Below are positions 45,672 through 55,886 of a DNA stretch of 64,000 nt, piece after piece. Every line of letters starts with the position of its first letter. Positions within the stretch are counted from its first letter, which is position 1. The position numbers and the translations under genes are program-made. Under the pieces are notes generated by a model. It was not told the origin of the DNA, made no database searches, and worked only from the letters and a program-made list of their open reading frames with translations. The stretch comes from Candidatus Nanopelagicus abundans (GTDB taxonomy: Bacteria; Actinomycetota; Actinomycetes; Nanopelagicales; Nanopelagicaceae): contig NZ_CP016779.1 in assembly GCF_002288305.1 (NCBI RefSeq), forward strand, positions 434,001-498,000, in the 5' to 3' direction.

Positions 45672-47329
45672 CCACCTACGCCCAGCGCCCAGTTATCTCA
45701 TCATCTGCTTCAGCACCAGCGCCAACTTCAAAAGGAAGACTACTTGTTAAGTGGCTTACTTCAACTGATCACAAGACAATCGGCTATTTATATTTAATTA
45801 CTTCATTTGCTTGGTTTTTAATTGCTGGATTACTTGCATTATTACTCCGAGGTGAACTAGCTCGTCCGGGAATGCAATTTTTAAGTAATGAGCAGTACAA
45901 CCAAATCTTTACAATGCATGGAACTATTATGTTGTTAATGTTTGCAACACCATTATTTGTTGGTTTTGCTAATGTGATTATGCCTCTACAAATTGGTGCA
46001 GCAGATGTGGCATTTCCAAGATTAAATATGCTCTCTTATTGGTTGTATTTATTTGGCGGAACAATGGCATTTATCGGATTTATTACACCAGGAGGTGCTG
46101 CCTCCTTTGGTTGGACTGCCTACGCCCCACTTTCCAGAGTTGAATACTCACCAGGTATTGGCGCAGATCTTTGGTTAGTTGGTCTTGCAATTGGTGGACT
46201 TGGCACAATCCTTGGCGGAGTTAACTTTGTAACCACAATTTTAACTATGCGAGCACCTGGTATGACTATGTTTAGAATGTCAATATTTAGTTGGAACGTA
46301 TTGCTAACTTCAATTTTAGTTTTAATTGCATTCCCACCACTTGCAGCAGCGTTTTTAGCACTTGAATCTGATCGATTATTTGGTTCTCATATCTTTGATC
46401 CAGCAAATGGCGGAGCTATGCTCTGGCAACATTTGTTTTGGTTTTTCGGCCATCCTGAGGTTTATATCTTGGCGCTGCCATTCTTTGGAATTGCAACTGA
46501 AATCTTGCCAGTCTTTTCTCGCAAACCAATCTTTGGATATAAAGGCTTAATCGCAGCAACTATTGCAATTGCTGCCTTATCTGTCGCAGTTTGGGCACAC
46601 CATATGTATGCAAGTGGGCAAGTGCTCTTGCCGTTCTTCTCGTTTATGACATTTTTAATTGGTGTTCCTACCGGCGTTAAGTTCTTTAACTGGATCGGCA
46701 CGATGTGGCGAGGATCAGTTACCTTTGAAACCCCGATGCTTTTTGTTCTAGGTTTCTTAGTAACATTTTTATTTGGTGGAATTACTGGAATTATTTTGGC
46801 TTCACCACCACTTGATTTCGCAGTCTCTGCTTCCTACTTCGTAGTTGCTCACTTCCATTATGTGTTATTTGGAACAGTGGTCTTTGCTATGTTTGCTGGT
46901 TTCTACTTCTGGTGGCCAAAGATGACTGGCAAGATGCTAAATGAGACTCTAGGTAAAATTCACTTCTGGACCTTATTTTTTGGCTTCCACATAACATTTT
47001 TAATTCAGCACTGGCTAGGAATTAAAGGTTTCCCACGTCGTTATGCTGATTACCTAGCGAGTGATGGCTTCACATTTATGAATATGGTTTCAACTGTTGG
47101 TTCAGGCTTGCTTGCACTTTCAATGATTCCATTTGCAATTAATATTTGGATTACTCGCTCAACACCTTCAGTCACAACTGATGATCCTTGGGGTTATGGC
47201 TCCTCTCTTGAGTGGGCAACCTCATGTCCACCGCCAAGGCACAACTTTAAATCAATGCCAAGAATTAGAAGTGAGCGACCAGCATTTGATCTTCACTACC
47301 CACATATGGCAGCAAAGGCAGATCACTAA
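45668..47329 (+). CDS. ctaD: Cytochrome c oxidase subunit I
   Basis: A 553-residue heme-copper oxidase core with 12 helices. [11 protein letters not shown] has the low-spin heme ligand His. [17 protein letters not shown] has the CuB His crosslinked to Tyr. AHHMYASGQ has two further CuB His, and [10 protein letters not shown] has the heme a3 and heme a ligands. The GHPEV element places it in the A-type family with a proton-pumping K channel. It is coupled to ctaC and to ctaF (TAATG). Confidence 0.98.
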   Translation: MTTYAQRPVISSSASAPAPTSKGRLLVKWLTSTDHKTIGYLYLITSFAWFLIAGLLALLLRGELARPGMQFLSNEQYNQIFTMHGTIMLLMFATPLFVGFANVIMPLQIGAADVAFPRLNMLSYWLYLFGGTMAFIGFITPGGAASFGWTAYAPLSRVEYSPGIGADLWLVGLAIGGLGTILGGVNFVTTILTMRAPGMTMFRMSIFSWNVLLTSILVLIAFPPLAAAFLALESDRLFGSHIFDPANGGAMLWQHLFWFFGHPEVYILALPFFGIATEILPVFSRKPIFGYKGLIAATIAIAALSVAVWAHHMYASGQVLLPFFSFMTFLIGVPTGVKFFNWIGTMWRGSVTFETPMLFVLGFLVTFLFGGITGIILASPPLDFAVSASYFVVAHFHYVLFGTVVFAMFAGFYFWWPKMTGKMLNETLGKIHFWTLFFGFHITFLIQHWLGIKGFPRRYADYLASDGFTFMNMVSTVGSGLLALSMIPFAINIWITRSTPSVTTDDPWGYGSSLEWATSCPPPRHNFKSMPRIRSERPAFDLHYPHMAAKADH

Positions 47330-47730
47330 TGAAAACTGGTTGGATGCTATTTGTTGGTCTTGCAATTTTTTACGCAATCCTTGCAGTTATTTATTGGCAA
47401 GTTGGTGGAGAAGCTGTCGGTATCACCGCTATTTCATTAAGTGCTGGGCTATCAATAATCGTGGGATTTTATCTATGGTTTACTAACCGAAGATTAGGAA
47501 ATTTATTACCTGAAGATAATGTGCAAGGTGAGATTGCAGATTCTGCTGGTGAACTTGGTTTCTTTTCACCTCATTCATGGTGGCCTCTGCCGCTGGCATT
47601 ATCAATTTGCGCAGTTGGTACTGGATTAATAATTGGCTGGTGGCTGGTGTTAATTGCCGTGGGGGCGATGATAATTTCAATAATTGGTCTTGTTTTACAG
47701 TATGAACGCCCTTCTAACTCTGTGCACTAG
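47329..47730 (+). CDS. ctaF: Cytochrome c oxidase subunit IV (actinobacterial CtaF)
   Basis: A 133-residue membrane protein with four helices, the actinobacteria-specific subunit of the aa3 oxidase. GEAVGITAISLSAGLSIIVG and ELGFFSPHSWWPLPLALS match the family pattern. The ATG overlaps the ctaD stop. Assembly of the bc1-aa3 supercomplex is its known context. Confidence 0.93.
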   Translation: MKTGWMLFVGLAIFYAILAVIYWQVGGEAVGITAISLSAGLSIIVGFYLWFTNRRLGNLLPEDNVQGEIADSAGELGFFSPHSWWPLPLALSICAVGTGLIIGWWLVLIAVGAMIISIIGLVLQYERPSNSVH

Positions 47731-47732
47731 TT

Positions 47733-48191
47733 ATGGCAGAGCGAGCTGAGATACTTGATACCTCAACACCTTTATTATTTAAAGCGCAAATTAAAATAAA
47801 TGTCCCTGCTAAAAAGATATTTGATTTCATATCCAGGCCAAGTAATCATCCTTTAATGGATGGCTCAGGGATGGTTAAAGGCAGGTTCAAAGGACCAGAA
47901 CAGCTTTATTTAGGGGCAAAATTTGGAATGAAAATGAAACTTGGCATTCCTTATGTGATAACAAATCAGGTAGTTGAGTTTAAAGATAGTAATCAAATTG
48001 CTTGGCAACACCTACTTCGTAATGTTTGGCGATATGAATTACAAGAAATTGATCCAAGTACCACATTAGTTATTGAAACTTGGGATGGCAGAAATGCTTT
48101 ATCAAGATGGTGGGTAAGTGATTCAGGTGAGTGGGTTCCAAAAGCTATGGCCAAAACTCTAGTTAAGTTAAAAGGTATTTGCGAAAGCTAA
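47733..48191 (+). CDS. SRPBCC family protein
   Basis: A 152-residue START/SRPBCC-fold protein. FKAQIKINVPAKKIFDFISR opens the domain, NHPLMDGSGMVKG follows, and a C-terminal helix ends it. It begins 3 nt after ctaF and so is the last gene of the cta operon. Its ligand is unknown, and a link to oxidase or heme is only positional. Confidence 0.8.
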   Translation: MAERAEILDTSTPLLFKAQIKINVPAKKIFDFISRPSNHPLMDGSGMVKGRFKGPEQLYLGAKFGMKMKLGIPYVITNQVVEFKDSNQIAWQHLLRNVWRYELQEIDPSTTLVIETWDGRNALSRWWVSDSGEWVPKAMAKTLVKLKGICES

Positions 48192-48194
48192 AGA

Positions 48195-49517
48195 TTAACG
48201 ATTAATTAGCGGATCAATAATTGCAGCAAGTAAACTTGGTCTCTTAGTAATTTTTTCTTCATAATCGGCAAGCACAGTAGCCTTAAACCCAGCATTAACT
48301 GCAAGGTATCGAATTGGCTCTGGCTCCCATCTGCCAATTCCTTGATCAATAAATGGCAGGTTTGCAGTTTTTATATTACTCATTTTTTCTGCCAAAGTTT
48401 TTGCCACTAAGTAAGAAAGTGTCACTCCATCACCAACATAGCCACCAATTTCAGCACGGCCAGTGGCCTGATCAAAATTTAAATATGCCTGCCACCTTCT
48501 CGTTAGAGCTACAGCGCCACCCCAGCGATACTCAAACTTTGCATTAGCAATTTGTGGAAACCAAGATCTAGCGCGCCTTTCTAACGCCGAGTGCATTCGA
48601 TTATCTATCTCACTTCGTTCTGAAAGTCGGGAGAATAATTTATAGCGAACACCTCGCCCACCGAGCGCTAATCTGTTATCACTTGTAATTTGAGCGTAGG
48701 TAATTAAATGGCAAGCCTCTTGAAAAGTAGCGCGTTGGGTATTTCGTATTTCTTTTATCACCTCACTAGATAATTGCTCAGTTGCAACCATTAGGGAATA
48801 AATTGGTATTTGTCTATTTCCCATCCATTTTCTAGGCGTAAAGGCCTCAGTTGCTCTAATTGAAAATGTGCAGTTAACATTAAAGCCATTTACTTCAACC
48901 TGTTTATCTTTTATCTCACTCACACTAGATTGTTCATAGATCATTACACCGAGTTTTTCTAGATGATCAGCTAGAGCTCTGACTAATTTAAATGGATTTA
49001 GTGCGGCGCAGTGTGGGGTAAAGACTGAGCCAAGAGCGGAAGGGATATTTAATAGATCGGTAGTTTGGGATTTATTTAATAATTGATGCTCCTCATCAAT
49101 TTCCTTTGAGATCCTGCTTAGTTGAGCGTTACCTCTTGCAAATACTAAAGCCCCACCTTTGGCATAATCAATCTGCCAATTATTTGATTTAGCGATCTCG
49201 CCAATCTCATCAATGGATTTAGTTATAGCGGTGCGCAGATTTTTGTAGCTTTCTAAACCATTCTCTTTGATTAATCTATTACTTGAAGTTGGATATTCAG
49301 CAGATGCCCATCCACCATTTCGGCCGCTTGCTCCAAATCCAACATACTCCTTTTCCAAAATTGCGATCTTAAGATTAGGTTGAAATTGTTTTAAATGAAA
49401 TGCACTCCAAAGCCCACTAAAGCCAGCTCCAATGATTACTACATCAAATGAATCATTCTTGCTAATTGGTTTGCGATAATTGATATTTTGCTTACCTTGC
49501 CACAGTGAGGAGTTCAC
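48195..49517 (-). CDS. FAD-dependent amine/amino-acid oxidoreductase (DAO family)
   Basis: A 440-residue flavoprotein. VVIIGAGFSGLWSAFHLKQ binds FAD, and GFGASGRNGGWASAEYP is the DAO/gamma-glutamylputrescine-oxidase-like motif. The C-terminal half has EYRWGGAVALTRRWQAYL and YVGDGVTLSYLVAKTLAE. Polyamine or amino-acid oxidation is the likely role. The GTG start at 49517 has CATAAT 6 nt upstream. It lies between the two respiratory operons without obvious link. Confidence 0.87.
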   Translation of the reverse strand: MNSSLWQGKQNINYRKPISKNDSFDVVIIGAGFSGLWSAFHLKQFQPNLKIAILEKEYVGFGASGRNGGWASAEYPTSSNRLIKENGLESYKNLRTAITKSIDEIGEIAKSNNWQIDYAKGGALVFARGNAQLSRISKEIDEEHQLLNKSQTTDLLNIPSALGSVFTPHCAALNPFKLVRALADHLEKLGVMIYEQSSVSEIKDKQVEVNGFNVNCTFSIRATEAFTPRKWMGNRQIPIYSLMVATEQLSSEVIKEIRNTQRATFQEACHLITYAQITSDNRLALGGRGVRYKLFSRLSERSEIDNRMHSALERRARSWFPQIANAKFEYRWGGAVALTRRWQAYLNFDQATGRAEIGGYVGDGVTLSYLVAKTLAEKMSNIKTANLPFIDQGIGRWEPEPIRYLAVNAGFKATVLADYEEKITKRPSLLAAIIDPLINR

Positions 49518-49591
49518 ACCATCATTATGGTTTATTTAATAGAAATAGCAAACATCACAGCAACTGTATTAGTAATACATACTAAGAAAAC

Positions 49592-51184
49592 TTAGTGGTG
49601 CCCGCCCTCAAGCTCTTTAACCTCAGTAGCAGTTGGTTTTGCAATATTCTCAGCATTAGCTGCGCTAAATCTTGCTTGTAGTCTTGCTCTTATTCCCTTT
49701 GGATTTAGCACACCACCCGCATCTTCTTTAACAAGTGCAATCGCCTTTGGCTGCTCATGTTGGGTAAGGGTGAATTTCTTTTCAGCAGATAGTTCTTCGT
49801 GAATTTCTACAAACTCACCATGTGGAAGCATTACTAATCGTCCAGTTTCTTTACCATGCAGCACTAGTTCACGATCTGCTCGCTGTAGTGATAAACAAAT
49901 ACGCTTGGTAATCACAAAGGCAAGCGGTGGCAGGACAATAATTCCAATCCGAGAGAACCACATAATTTGGTTAATACTTAAGTCAAAATGGGTGGCAATA
50001 ATGTCATTTCCACCATTGATCATTGCAATAACCATAAATGTTAGAGACATAACGCCAAGTGCGGTTCTATTTGGCACATTTCTTGGGCGATCAAGCAAAT
50101 GGTGCTCACGCTTATCACCACTTAGCCAGCTTTCAATAAATGGGTAGAGCGCCATACCGGTAAAAATAATTCCTGGAACTATTAAACCTGGAATCAAAAT
50201 ATTCCAAGAGATTGTGTATCCAAAAATATAAGTTTCAATAGGTGGCGCCATTCGGACTAAACCATCTAGCCAACCCATATACCAATCAGGTTGCGAGCCG
50301 GCAGAGATCTGCCCTGGTGTGTAGGGACCATAGAGCCAGATTGGGTTAATAGATGCAACCGCTCCTAAGAATGCAGTAACACCAAATACGATAAAGAAGA
50401 AACCACCAGCTTTTGCCATATATACAGGCATTAATGGATAACCAACAACATTTTTCTCAGTTCGTCCTGGTCCTGGATACTGAGTGTGCTTCTGGTACCA
50501 AACCAACATTAAGTGCACTGTAATTAAAGCTAAGAAAATTCCAGGCAGTAACAACACATGCACAATATAAATTCGCGGTATAAATACTTCACCTGGGAAC
50601 GCCCCGCCAAATACGAAGAAAGATAAATATGTACCAACTACTGGAATGGATTGAATAATTGCATGGGCAATTCTTACTCCAGTTCCAGATAAAAGATCAT
50701 CAGGAAGTGAGTAGCCAAGAAAGCCTTCAACAATTGCAAGAGTAAGTAATGCAATACCTAAAATCCAGTTAAATTCACGAGGCTTACGGAAGGCACCTGT
50801 GAAGAAAACTCTAAGCAGATGGACCACAATTGAAGCCGCAAAAATCAGAGCTGCCCAGTGATGTATTTGGCGCATTAATAGCCCGCCTCTAACATCAAAG
50901 GAGATATGAAGAGCAGAGGCGTAAGCAGCGCTCATCTCAACATCTTTTAATGGTTGATAACTACCTTCATATACAACATGACGCATTGAAGGATCAAACC
51001 AAAAGGTTAAAAAGGTTCCAGAGAGTAATAAAATTACAAATGAATAAAGTGCTATCTCACCTAACATAAATGACCAGTGATCAGGAAAAACCTTTTGTAG
51101 ATTTTTCTTCATCCAAGCAGCAGCGCCAGTTCGCTCATCTACATAATTAGCGACAGTTCCTGCAACTCTCTCACGTGCGGTCAT
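49592..51184 (-). CDS. qcrB: Cytochrome bc1 complex cytochrome b subunit
   Basis: A 530-residue menaquinol-oxidising subunit. GGLLMRQIHHWAALIF and VHLLRVFFTGAFRKPREFNW carry heme b histidines. ISAGSQPDWYMGWLDGLVRM includes the Qo-site PDW(Y) in place of PEWY. The start at 51184 is chosen because its ATG overlaps the qcrA stop (ATGA); a TTG 15 nt upstream is less likely. The cytoplasmic C-terminal tail is long, as in actinobacteria. Last of ctaE-qcrC-qcrA-qcrB. Confidence 0.96.
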   Translation of the reverse strand: MTARERVAGTVANYVDERTGAAAWMKKNLQKVFPDHWSFMLGEIALYSFVILLLSGTFLTFWFDPSMRHVVYEGSYQPLKDVEMSAAYASALHISFDVRGGLLMRQIHHWAALIFAASIVVHLLRVFFTGAFRKPREFNWILGIALLTLAIVEGFLGYSLPDDLLSGTGVRIAHAIIQSIPVVGTYLSFFVFGGAFPGEVFIPRIYIVHVLLLPGIFLALITVHLMLVWYQKHTQYPGPGRTEKNVVGYPLMPVYMAKAGGFFFIVFGVTAFLGAVASINPIWLYGPYTPGQISAGSQPDWYMGWLDGLVRMAPPIETYIFGYTISWNILIPGLIVPGIIFTGMALYPFIESWLSGDKREHHLLDRPRNVPNRTALGVMSLTFMVIAMINGGNDIIATHFDLSINQIMWFSRIGIIVLPPLAFVITKRICLSLQRADRELVLHGKETGRLVMLPHGEFVEIHEELSAEKKFTLTQHEQPKAIALVKEDAGGVLNPKGIRARLQARFSAANAENIAKPTATEVKELEGGHH

Positions 51185-52173
51185 GATTTTCTCTCCCAAA
51201 AGCTAGGGCCAACTGCCTCTGTAAATGGTTGTTTAGCAATTAAATATCCATCAGCATCAACAGTGATAGCCAATTGTGGCAGAGGTCGAGCCGAAGGACC
51301 AAAGATAACCTTTGCGGCCCGGGTCACATCAAAGGTTGATTGATGACATGGGCAAAGTAAATGTTTTGTAGTTTGTTCATATAAAGCAACGGCGCATCCC
51401 ATATGTGAGCAAATCTTTGAGAAGGCAATAATTCCTTCATGAGTCCAAGATAAACGCTCAGCATCTAATTGGAACTCAGATGGACGCAATCTAATTAATA
51501 AAACTGCATCCTTGGCAATATCTTCAAGAGTTCGCTTTTGACCGGCTAGAAGTGCTGGCATAACTTGAGCAACACCGCCAACTTCAAGATCACTAGCTTT
51601 AATTGGGCGATCACCTGGATCAGTAACTAATTTTGTACCAGTCTTCCAATTTGTTTCATTTAATGAGTTACCAGGAAGTGGTCCAAGGTCTCGAAGTAAA
51701 ATTACAGCAGGTAAACCAGCAAGACCAACTGCTGCTGCCAAACTTCTTTTAATAAGTGGGCGACGTCCTAGTCCTGCTTGCTCAGCGCCCTCTTTAGCAG
51801 TCTTAACAAATTCGCTGCGGTCTTCCGGTGCTGATTTTAATTCATGACGATAAGCAATTACCTCTTGATCTGGCATTAAAGTTTTTGCCCAGTGAACTGC
51901 GCCAAAGCCAATAAATAAAAGACTGAGCGCCATGCCCATGCCAATACCTAATTGATGGGCATTTGTATTTCCCATAATTGGTAAGAAAATAAAGACGTCA
52001 TCTTTAATGAAGAAGAATGAATAGATAAATAACAAAGTCCCTGCACCAGAGAGTGCGAATAAGACTGCAACTTGTCGCTCTGCACGCTTGGCAGCGATTG
52101 GATCAATATCTGCTTTGCGGTGGACGTGCTCTGGCAAACCTGGATCTGCTAGCGGCTCTAATTCTTTAGACAT
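51181..52173 (-). CDS. qcrA: Cytochrome bc1 complex Rieske iron-sulfur subunit
   Basis: A 330-residue subunit with the actinobacterial three-helix N-terminal region and a C-terminal Rieske domain. The 2Fe-2S ligands are in ICSHMGCAVALY and CPCHQSTFDVTRAAK, where Gln replaces the usual Gly after His. A twin-Arg-like SLAAAVGLAG segment precedes the third helix. It overlaps qcrB and follows qcrC by 3 nt. Confidence 0.95.
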   Translation of the reverse strand: MSKELEPLADPGLPEHVHRKADIDPIAAKRAERQVAVLFALSGAGTLLFIYSFFFIKDDVFIFLPIMGNTNAHQLGIGMGMALSLLFIGFGAVHWAKTLMPDQEVIAYRHELKSAPEDRSEFVKTAKEGAEQAGLGRRPLIKRSLAAAVGLAGLPAVILLRDLGPLPGNSLNETNWKTGTKLVTDPGDRPIKASDLEVGGVAQVMPALLAGQKRTLEDIAKDAVLLIRLRPSEFQLDAERLSWTHEGIIAFSKICSHMGCAVALYEQTTKHLLCPCHQSTFDVTRAAKVIFGPSARPLPQLAITVDADGYLIAKQPFTEAVGPSFWERKS

Positions 52174-52176
52174 TTC

Positions 52177-52971
52177 CTACCTTGCCTTTGCAGTTAGCCA
52201 AACAGCAATACCAATTAAAAGTCCAAGGCCAAATGTCCAAACTAATAAACCTTCAGTTACTGGTCCGACTCGACCAAGGGCGGCCCCACCTAAGTTTGGC
52301 TCATTCTCTGCTGCTTTAATCCATTTAATAACTGAAAGTTTTTCCTCTGGTGTAATAATTGTGTCAGAAAAAACTGGCATTGATTGTGGACCAGTAATCA
52401 TTACTTCATAAATATGTTTTGCCTCTACTCCCATTACTGTGGGAGCATATTTTCCTTGTGAAAGAGCGCCACCTTGGCCAGCAAAGTTATGGCACATCGC
52501 ACAGTTATTTCTAAATAACTCTCCACCTTCAGCAGTATTGCCATCTCGCTCCCAAGTTATTTCCTCATTTGTATAAGCACGAGGACCTGGAGCAAGGGAT
52601 GCAACATATGCAGCAAGGGCTGCAACCTGCTCTTCATTATAAACAGGAGTCTTACGCGCAGCTTGTTGACTCATATCCTGCATCGGCATGCGTCCGGTGC
52701 CAACTTGAAAATCAACAGAGGCAGCGCCAACTCCAATTAAAGCAGGAGCAACAGCGCCCCCTTCAAGATTTAAACCATGACAAGAAGAACATCCCTTTAA
52801 AAATATCTCTTTACCTTCTTCAATAACCGTGGATTTAGCAGAGGCGGTCATTGTGTTTTTAGCTGGCGCAGCTGTGGCTGCTGAAAATGTTAAACCTAAG
52901 CCAGTGAGTGCTAACATAATTAATATTGGAAGTGCGCCTTTGCGGCGACGGTATTTAGAGATAAATTTCAT
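52177..52971 (-). CDS. qcrC: Cytochrome bc1 complex diheme cytochrome c subunit
   Basis: A 264-residue diheme cytochrome cc. A basic N terminus and one helix anchor it. Two CXXCH heme sites are visible, CSSCHG and CAMCHN, with distal methionines in GRMPMQD and SMPVFSD. A C-terminal membrane helix (LLVWTFGLGLLIGIAVWL) ends the protein. Two hemes let it replace a soluble cytochrome c, as is known for actinobacterial bc-aa3 supercomplexes. Confidence 0.96.
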   Translation of the reverse strand: MKFISKYRRRKGALPILIMLALTGLGLTFSAATAAPAKNTMTASAKSTVIEEGKEIFLKGCSSCHGLNLEGGAVAPALIGVGAASVDFQVGTGRMPMQDMSQQAARKTPVYNEEQVAALAAYVASLAPGPRAYTNEEITWERDGNTAEGGELFRNNCAMCHNFAGQGGALSQGKYAPTVMGVEAKHIYEVMITGPQSMPVFSDTIITPEEKLSVIKWIKAAENEPNLGGAALGRVGPVTEGLLVWTFGLGLLIGIAVWLTAKAR

Positions 52972-52976
52972 GATCG

Positions 52977-53603
52977 TTATTTAATTAGGTAGATGGCAGA
53001 GAAGAGTGCGATCCACACAATATCTACAAAGTGCCAGTAGTAGGAGACCACAATTGCTGTGGTTGCTTGGTTATGACCAAATTTTTGCGCCCTAAATACT
53101 CTAATTAAAACAATTAAGAATGCAATTAAACCACCGGTCACATGCAGGCCGTGAAAACCAGTAGTCATATAAAAAACTGAGCCATATGGACTATAAGATA
53201 GTGTTAATCCTTCGTGAACTAATTCAGCATATTCATATACTTGACCGGCAATAAAAAATGCACCCATCAAAAAAGTTAAGGCAAACCATTCGCGCATTCC
53301 CCATTTACTAAATTGCCATAAGCTACCTGATCTGCGTGCTTGAAAGCGCTCGGCTGCAAATACTCCGTACTGACATGTAACAGAGGAGAGCACTAAAACG
53401 GTGGTATTAGTTGCTGAAAATGGAATATTTAACATCCCAGCAGATTCAGCCCATACCTTCGGCCCTTGAACTGCTCTAGTTGTGAAATACATTGCAAAGA
53501 GAGCGGCAAAAAACATTAATTCAGATGCCAACCAAACAATGGTGCCAACTGCTACAAGGTTAGGACGGTTAGTCTTAACTGGAGCCTGGGCATATGTAGT
53601 CAC
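52977..53603 (-). CDS. ctaE: Cytochrome c oxidase subunit III
   Basis: A 208-residue membrane protein with five to seven helices. [19 protein letters not shown] and [17 protein letters not shown] are subunit III signatures, and the C terminus is [19 protein letters not shown]. The GTG start at 53603 (VTTYAQA) is chosen over an ATG at 53642, because homologues begin near it and an AATAAT -10-like element lies 7 nt upstream. First gene of the operon with qcrCAB. Confidence 0.93.
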   Translation of the reverse strand: MTTYAQAPVKTNRPNLVAVGTIVWLASELMFFAALFAMYFTTRAVQGPKVWAESAGMLNIPFSATNTTVLVLSSVTCQYGVFAAERFQARRSGSLWQFSKWGMREWFALTFLMGAFFIAGQVYEYAELVHEGLTLSYSPYGSVFYMTTGFHGLHVTGGLIAFLIVLIRVFRAQKFGHNQATTAIVVSYYWHFVDIVWIALFSAIYLIK

Positions 53604-53742
53604 AGGGATGATTATTCCCGAAATAGATAGGCAATGCCTCATTTTCAGCAGTGCTAGCAGCCCTATGATTTGGTGAAACTGATCACCCAGGCCTTAAATC
53701 ACAGCAAAATTACTGATCTAACTGGGTAGGTAGGATTAAGCC

Positions 53743-54144
53743 ATGGAAAAGTTAGTAATAGCCCTTTATTCCGATGATTCAACCGTTCGAGCATCAGTTA
53801 TCGCAGCATTAGGTAAACGCCTAGATCAAAGTTTGCCAGAGCATGAGATTAAAGAGTTTGCCACAGCCCCTGCTCTGCGCCTTTACGTTGATAACAAAAA
53901 ACAGGTTGATCTTTTTGTATTAGATGCTGAGGCAGTTCCAGAAGGTGGCATGGGAGTTGCGCGGCAATTAAAAGATGAGGTATTTAATTGTCCACCAGTT
54001 TTATTAATTACAGGCCGTGAACAAGATAATTGGTTAGCAGCTTGGTCAAAAGCTGAGGCCACTGTGACTCATCCAATTGATCCATTTAATATTGCGGCAA
54101 AGTGTGCTGCGCTACTTAAGTCTGACTCTGCGCTCGCAAATTAG
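53743..54144 (+). CDS. Receiver-like (CheY-fold) protein
   Basis: A 133-residue protein with the response-regulator receiver fold and no output domain. The beta-3 aspartate is in DLFVLDAEAVPEGGMG, LLITGRE gives the Thr/Ser position, and THPIDPFNIAAKCAALL replaces the usual Lys-Pro with His-Pro. The acidic first-strand pair is S-D-D. It is typical of actinobacterial proteins near the respiratory genes and trpD. TAGGAT 6 nt upstream supports the start. Whether it is phosphorylated is open. Confidence 0.82.
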   Translation: MEKLVIALYSDDSTVRASVIAALGKRLDQSLPEHEIKEFATAPALRLYVDNKKQVDLFVLDAEAVPEGGMGVARQLKDEVFNCPPVLLITGREQDNWLAAWSKAEATVTHPIDPFNIAAKCAALLKSDSALAN

Positions 54145-54157
54145 TAAGTAGTAATAG

Positions 54158-55198
54158 ATGGCTTGGGATTTAATTTTTAACTCACTATCTGCGTCAGAGG
54201 ATTTATCTTCAGATCAGATTACTTGGGCGATGGGGCAAATTTTAGAGGGCAAAGCTAGTAATGATCAGATAAAGCAATTTTTACTTGGCCTTAAAGCAAA
54301 AGGTGAGAGTGCTAAAGAAGTTCAGGCCCTTGTCTCACAAATGTATTCCTATTGCGCCCCAATAAATATTACCGAGCGGGCAGTTGACACGGTTGGTACC
54401 GGTGGAGATGGTGCTAATACAATAAATATTTCAACTACTGCCGCAATAATTACAAACGCAGCTGGTGCTCGAGTGGTTAAGCATGGCAATCGCGCGGCCA
54501 GCTCTAAATCTGGAGCTGCTGATCTATTAGAGGCATTGGGCATAAAGATTGATTTAACTGGCAGTGAGGTTGAGCAAACTGTTCACAAGATCGGGATTGG
54601 CTTTTGTTTTGCGCCCATATTTCATTCATCAATGAAGTATGCCGCAGCTGCGCGCAAAGAACTTGGCACACCAACAATTTTTAATATTTTAGGACCGTTA
54701 GCAAATCCAGCCAATGCAATCGCCTGCGCTATTGGGGTAGCAAGAGCGGAGTTACTGCCATTAATGTCGCAGGTATTACTTGAACAAGGTAAAGAGGGTT
54801 TTGTTTTTCGTGGCGATGATGGTTTAGATGAGGTTTCACTATCTACTACCACCCAAGTTATTCAAATAAATGATGGCAAGTTAACTCAGTCTGAATTTAA
54901 TCCAGCAGATTTAGGAATAACCTCAAGCTCAGTCTCTGATTTAGTAGGGGGAGTTGCAAAATACAATGCTGATATGACTATGAAAATCTTTTCAGGACTT
55001 AAGGGACCAATGCGAGATGCAGTCACTCTAAATGCTGCCTTTGCAATTGCTGCTTTTAAGGCTGATTTTAATTTGCCACTACAAACCCAGATTGCAAATG
55101 GTTTTGTATTAGCAAATAAGGCGATCGATTCAGGGGCTGCATTATCGGTAGTGAAGAAGTGGGGCGAACTTACAAATGAGATTGTCTCAGCTAGATAG
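54158..55198 (+). CDS. trpD: Anthranilate phosphoribosyltransferase
   Basis: A 346-residue enzyme joining PRPP and anthranilate in tryptophan synthesis. VGTGGDGANTINISTTAA is the PRPP-binding glycine loop, KHGNRAASSKSGAADLLEAL the anthranilate loop, and FHSSMKYAAAARKELGTPT the catalytic region. The start is ATG, 13 nt after the receiver-like gene. Anthranilate is also the product of kynureninase, encoded 2 kb downstream. The last 8 nt overlap the convergent exonuclease gene. Confidence 0.96.
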   Translation: MAWDLIFNSLSASEDLSSDQITWAMGQILEGKASNDQIKQFLLGLKAKGESAKEVQALVSQMYSYCAPINITERAVDTVGTGGDGANTINISTTAAIITNAAGARVVKHGNRAASSKSGAADLLEALGIKIDLTGSEVEQTVHKIGIGFCFAPIFHSSMKYAAAARKELGTPTIFNILGPLANPANAIACAIGVARAELLPLMSQVLLEQGKEGFVFRGDDGLDEVSLSTTTQVIQINDGKLTQSEFNPADLGITSSSVSDLVGGVAKYNADMTMKIFSGLKGPMRDAVTLNAAFAIAAFKADFNLPLQTQIANGFVLANKAIDSGAALSVVKKWGELTNEIVSAR

Positions 55199-55847
55199 AG
55201 CTTAATCCCCAATAATTTTGTCGCTGGATATGCGCAGCAGTTTTTGCAAACTCCATTAAGGCATCCACGGTATTAACATCAAAAGATCCTAAACGTTCAA
55301 GTAATCCATGGAGAATTTCAGTAGTTGCTTTTGCATCATCTAATGCCCGATGGTTAGGTTGCGTCGTAGTGCCAAAGTACTGAGCCAGTGTTTGAAGTTT
55401 ACAGTTTGGTACTTTCTCCTTAGTTAGCACCTGTCGGGCAATAGTTACCGTATCTAGTGTTTTATATTTTGGCCACATAATGTCTAATTCCTTAGCAGCG
55501 CTTTTAAGAAAACTTAAATCAAATGGTGCGTTATGAGCAACAATTATCACTTCATTATGTTTACCAGCAAATTCAAGAAATGCTGGCAAAATCTCATCAA
55601 TTACTGGAGCTTTTGCCAACATTAAGTCAGTAATGCCAGTCATCTGAGTTATGTAATCTGGAATTGGTGAGAGTGGGTTTACAAATGATTCAAAGTTTCC
55701 AAGATATTCACCACTTCTAACTTTAACTGCGCCAATCTCAGTAATAGCTGCACCTTTATTAGGGGACGCACCAGTAGTCTCCAAATCTACAACTACAAAT
55801 GTTGCCTGAGATAAGGAGGTAGTACCTAAAGCCATAGGTGAAAGCAT
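55191..55847 (-). CDS. DEDDh 3'-5' exonuclease (DnaQ/epsilon family)
   Basis: A 218-residue exonuclease. Exo I is VVDLETTGASPNKGAAITEI (Asp, Glu), Exo II is IIVAHNAPFDLSFL (Asp), and Exo III is PNHRALDDAKATTEIL (His, Asp). A repair or proofreading role is expected; it is not necessarily the polymerase III epsilon subunit. TATCTT lies 6 nt before the ATG at 55847. An internal ATG at residue 5 is an alternative. Confidence 0.9.
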   Translation of the reverse strand: MLSPMALGTTSLSQATFVVVDLETTGASPNKGAAITEIGAVKVRSGEYLGNFESFVNPLSPIPDYITQMTGITDLMLAKAPVIDEILPAFLEFAGKHNEVIIVAHNAPFDLSFLKSAAKELDIMWPKYKTLDTVTIARQVLTKEKVPNCKLQTLAQYFGTTTQPNHRALDDAKATTEILHGLLERLGSFDVNTVDALMEFAKTAAHIQRQNYWGLSSI

Positions 55848-55886
55848 AGGTTGAAGATAGTTGTTAGAGGTGACAGTTTGGCTTAT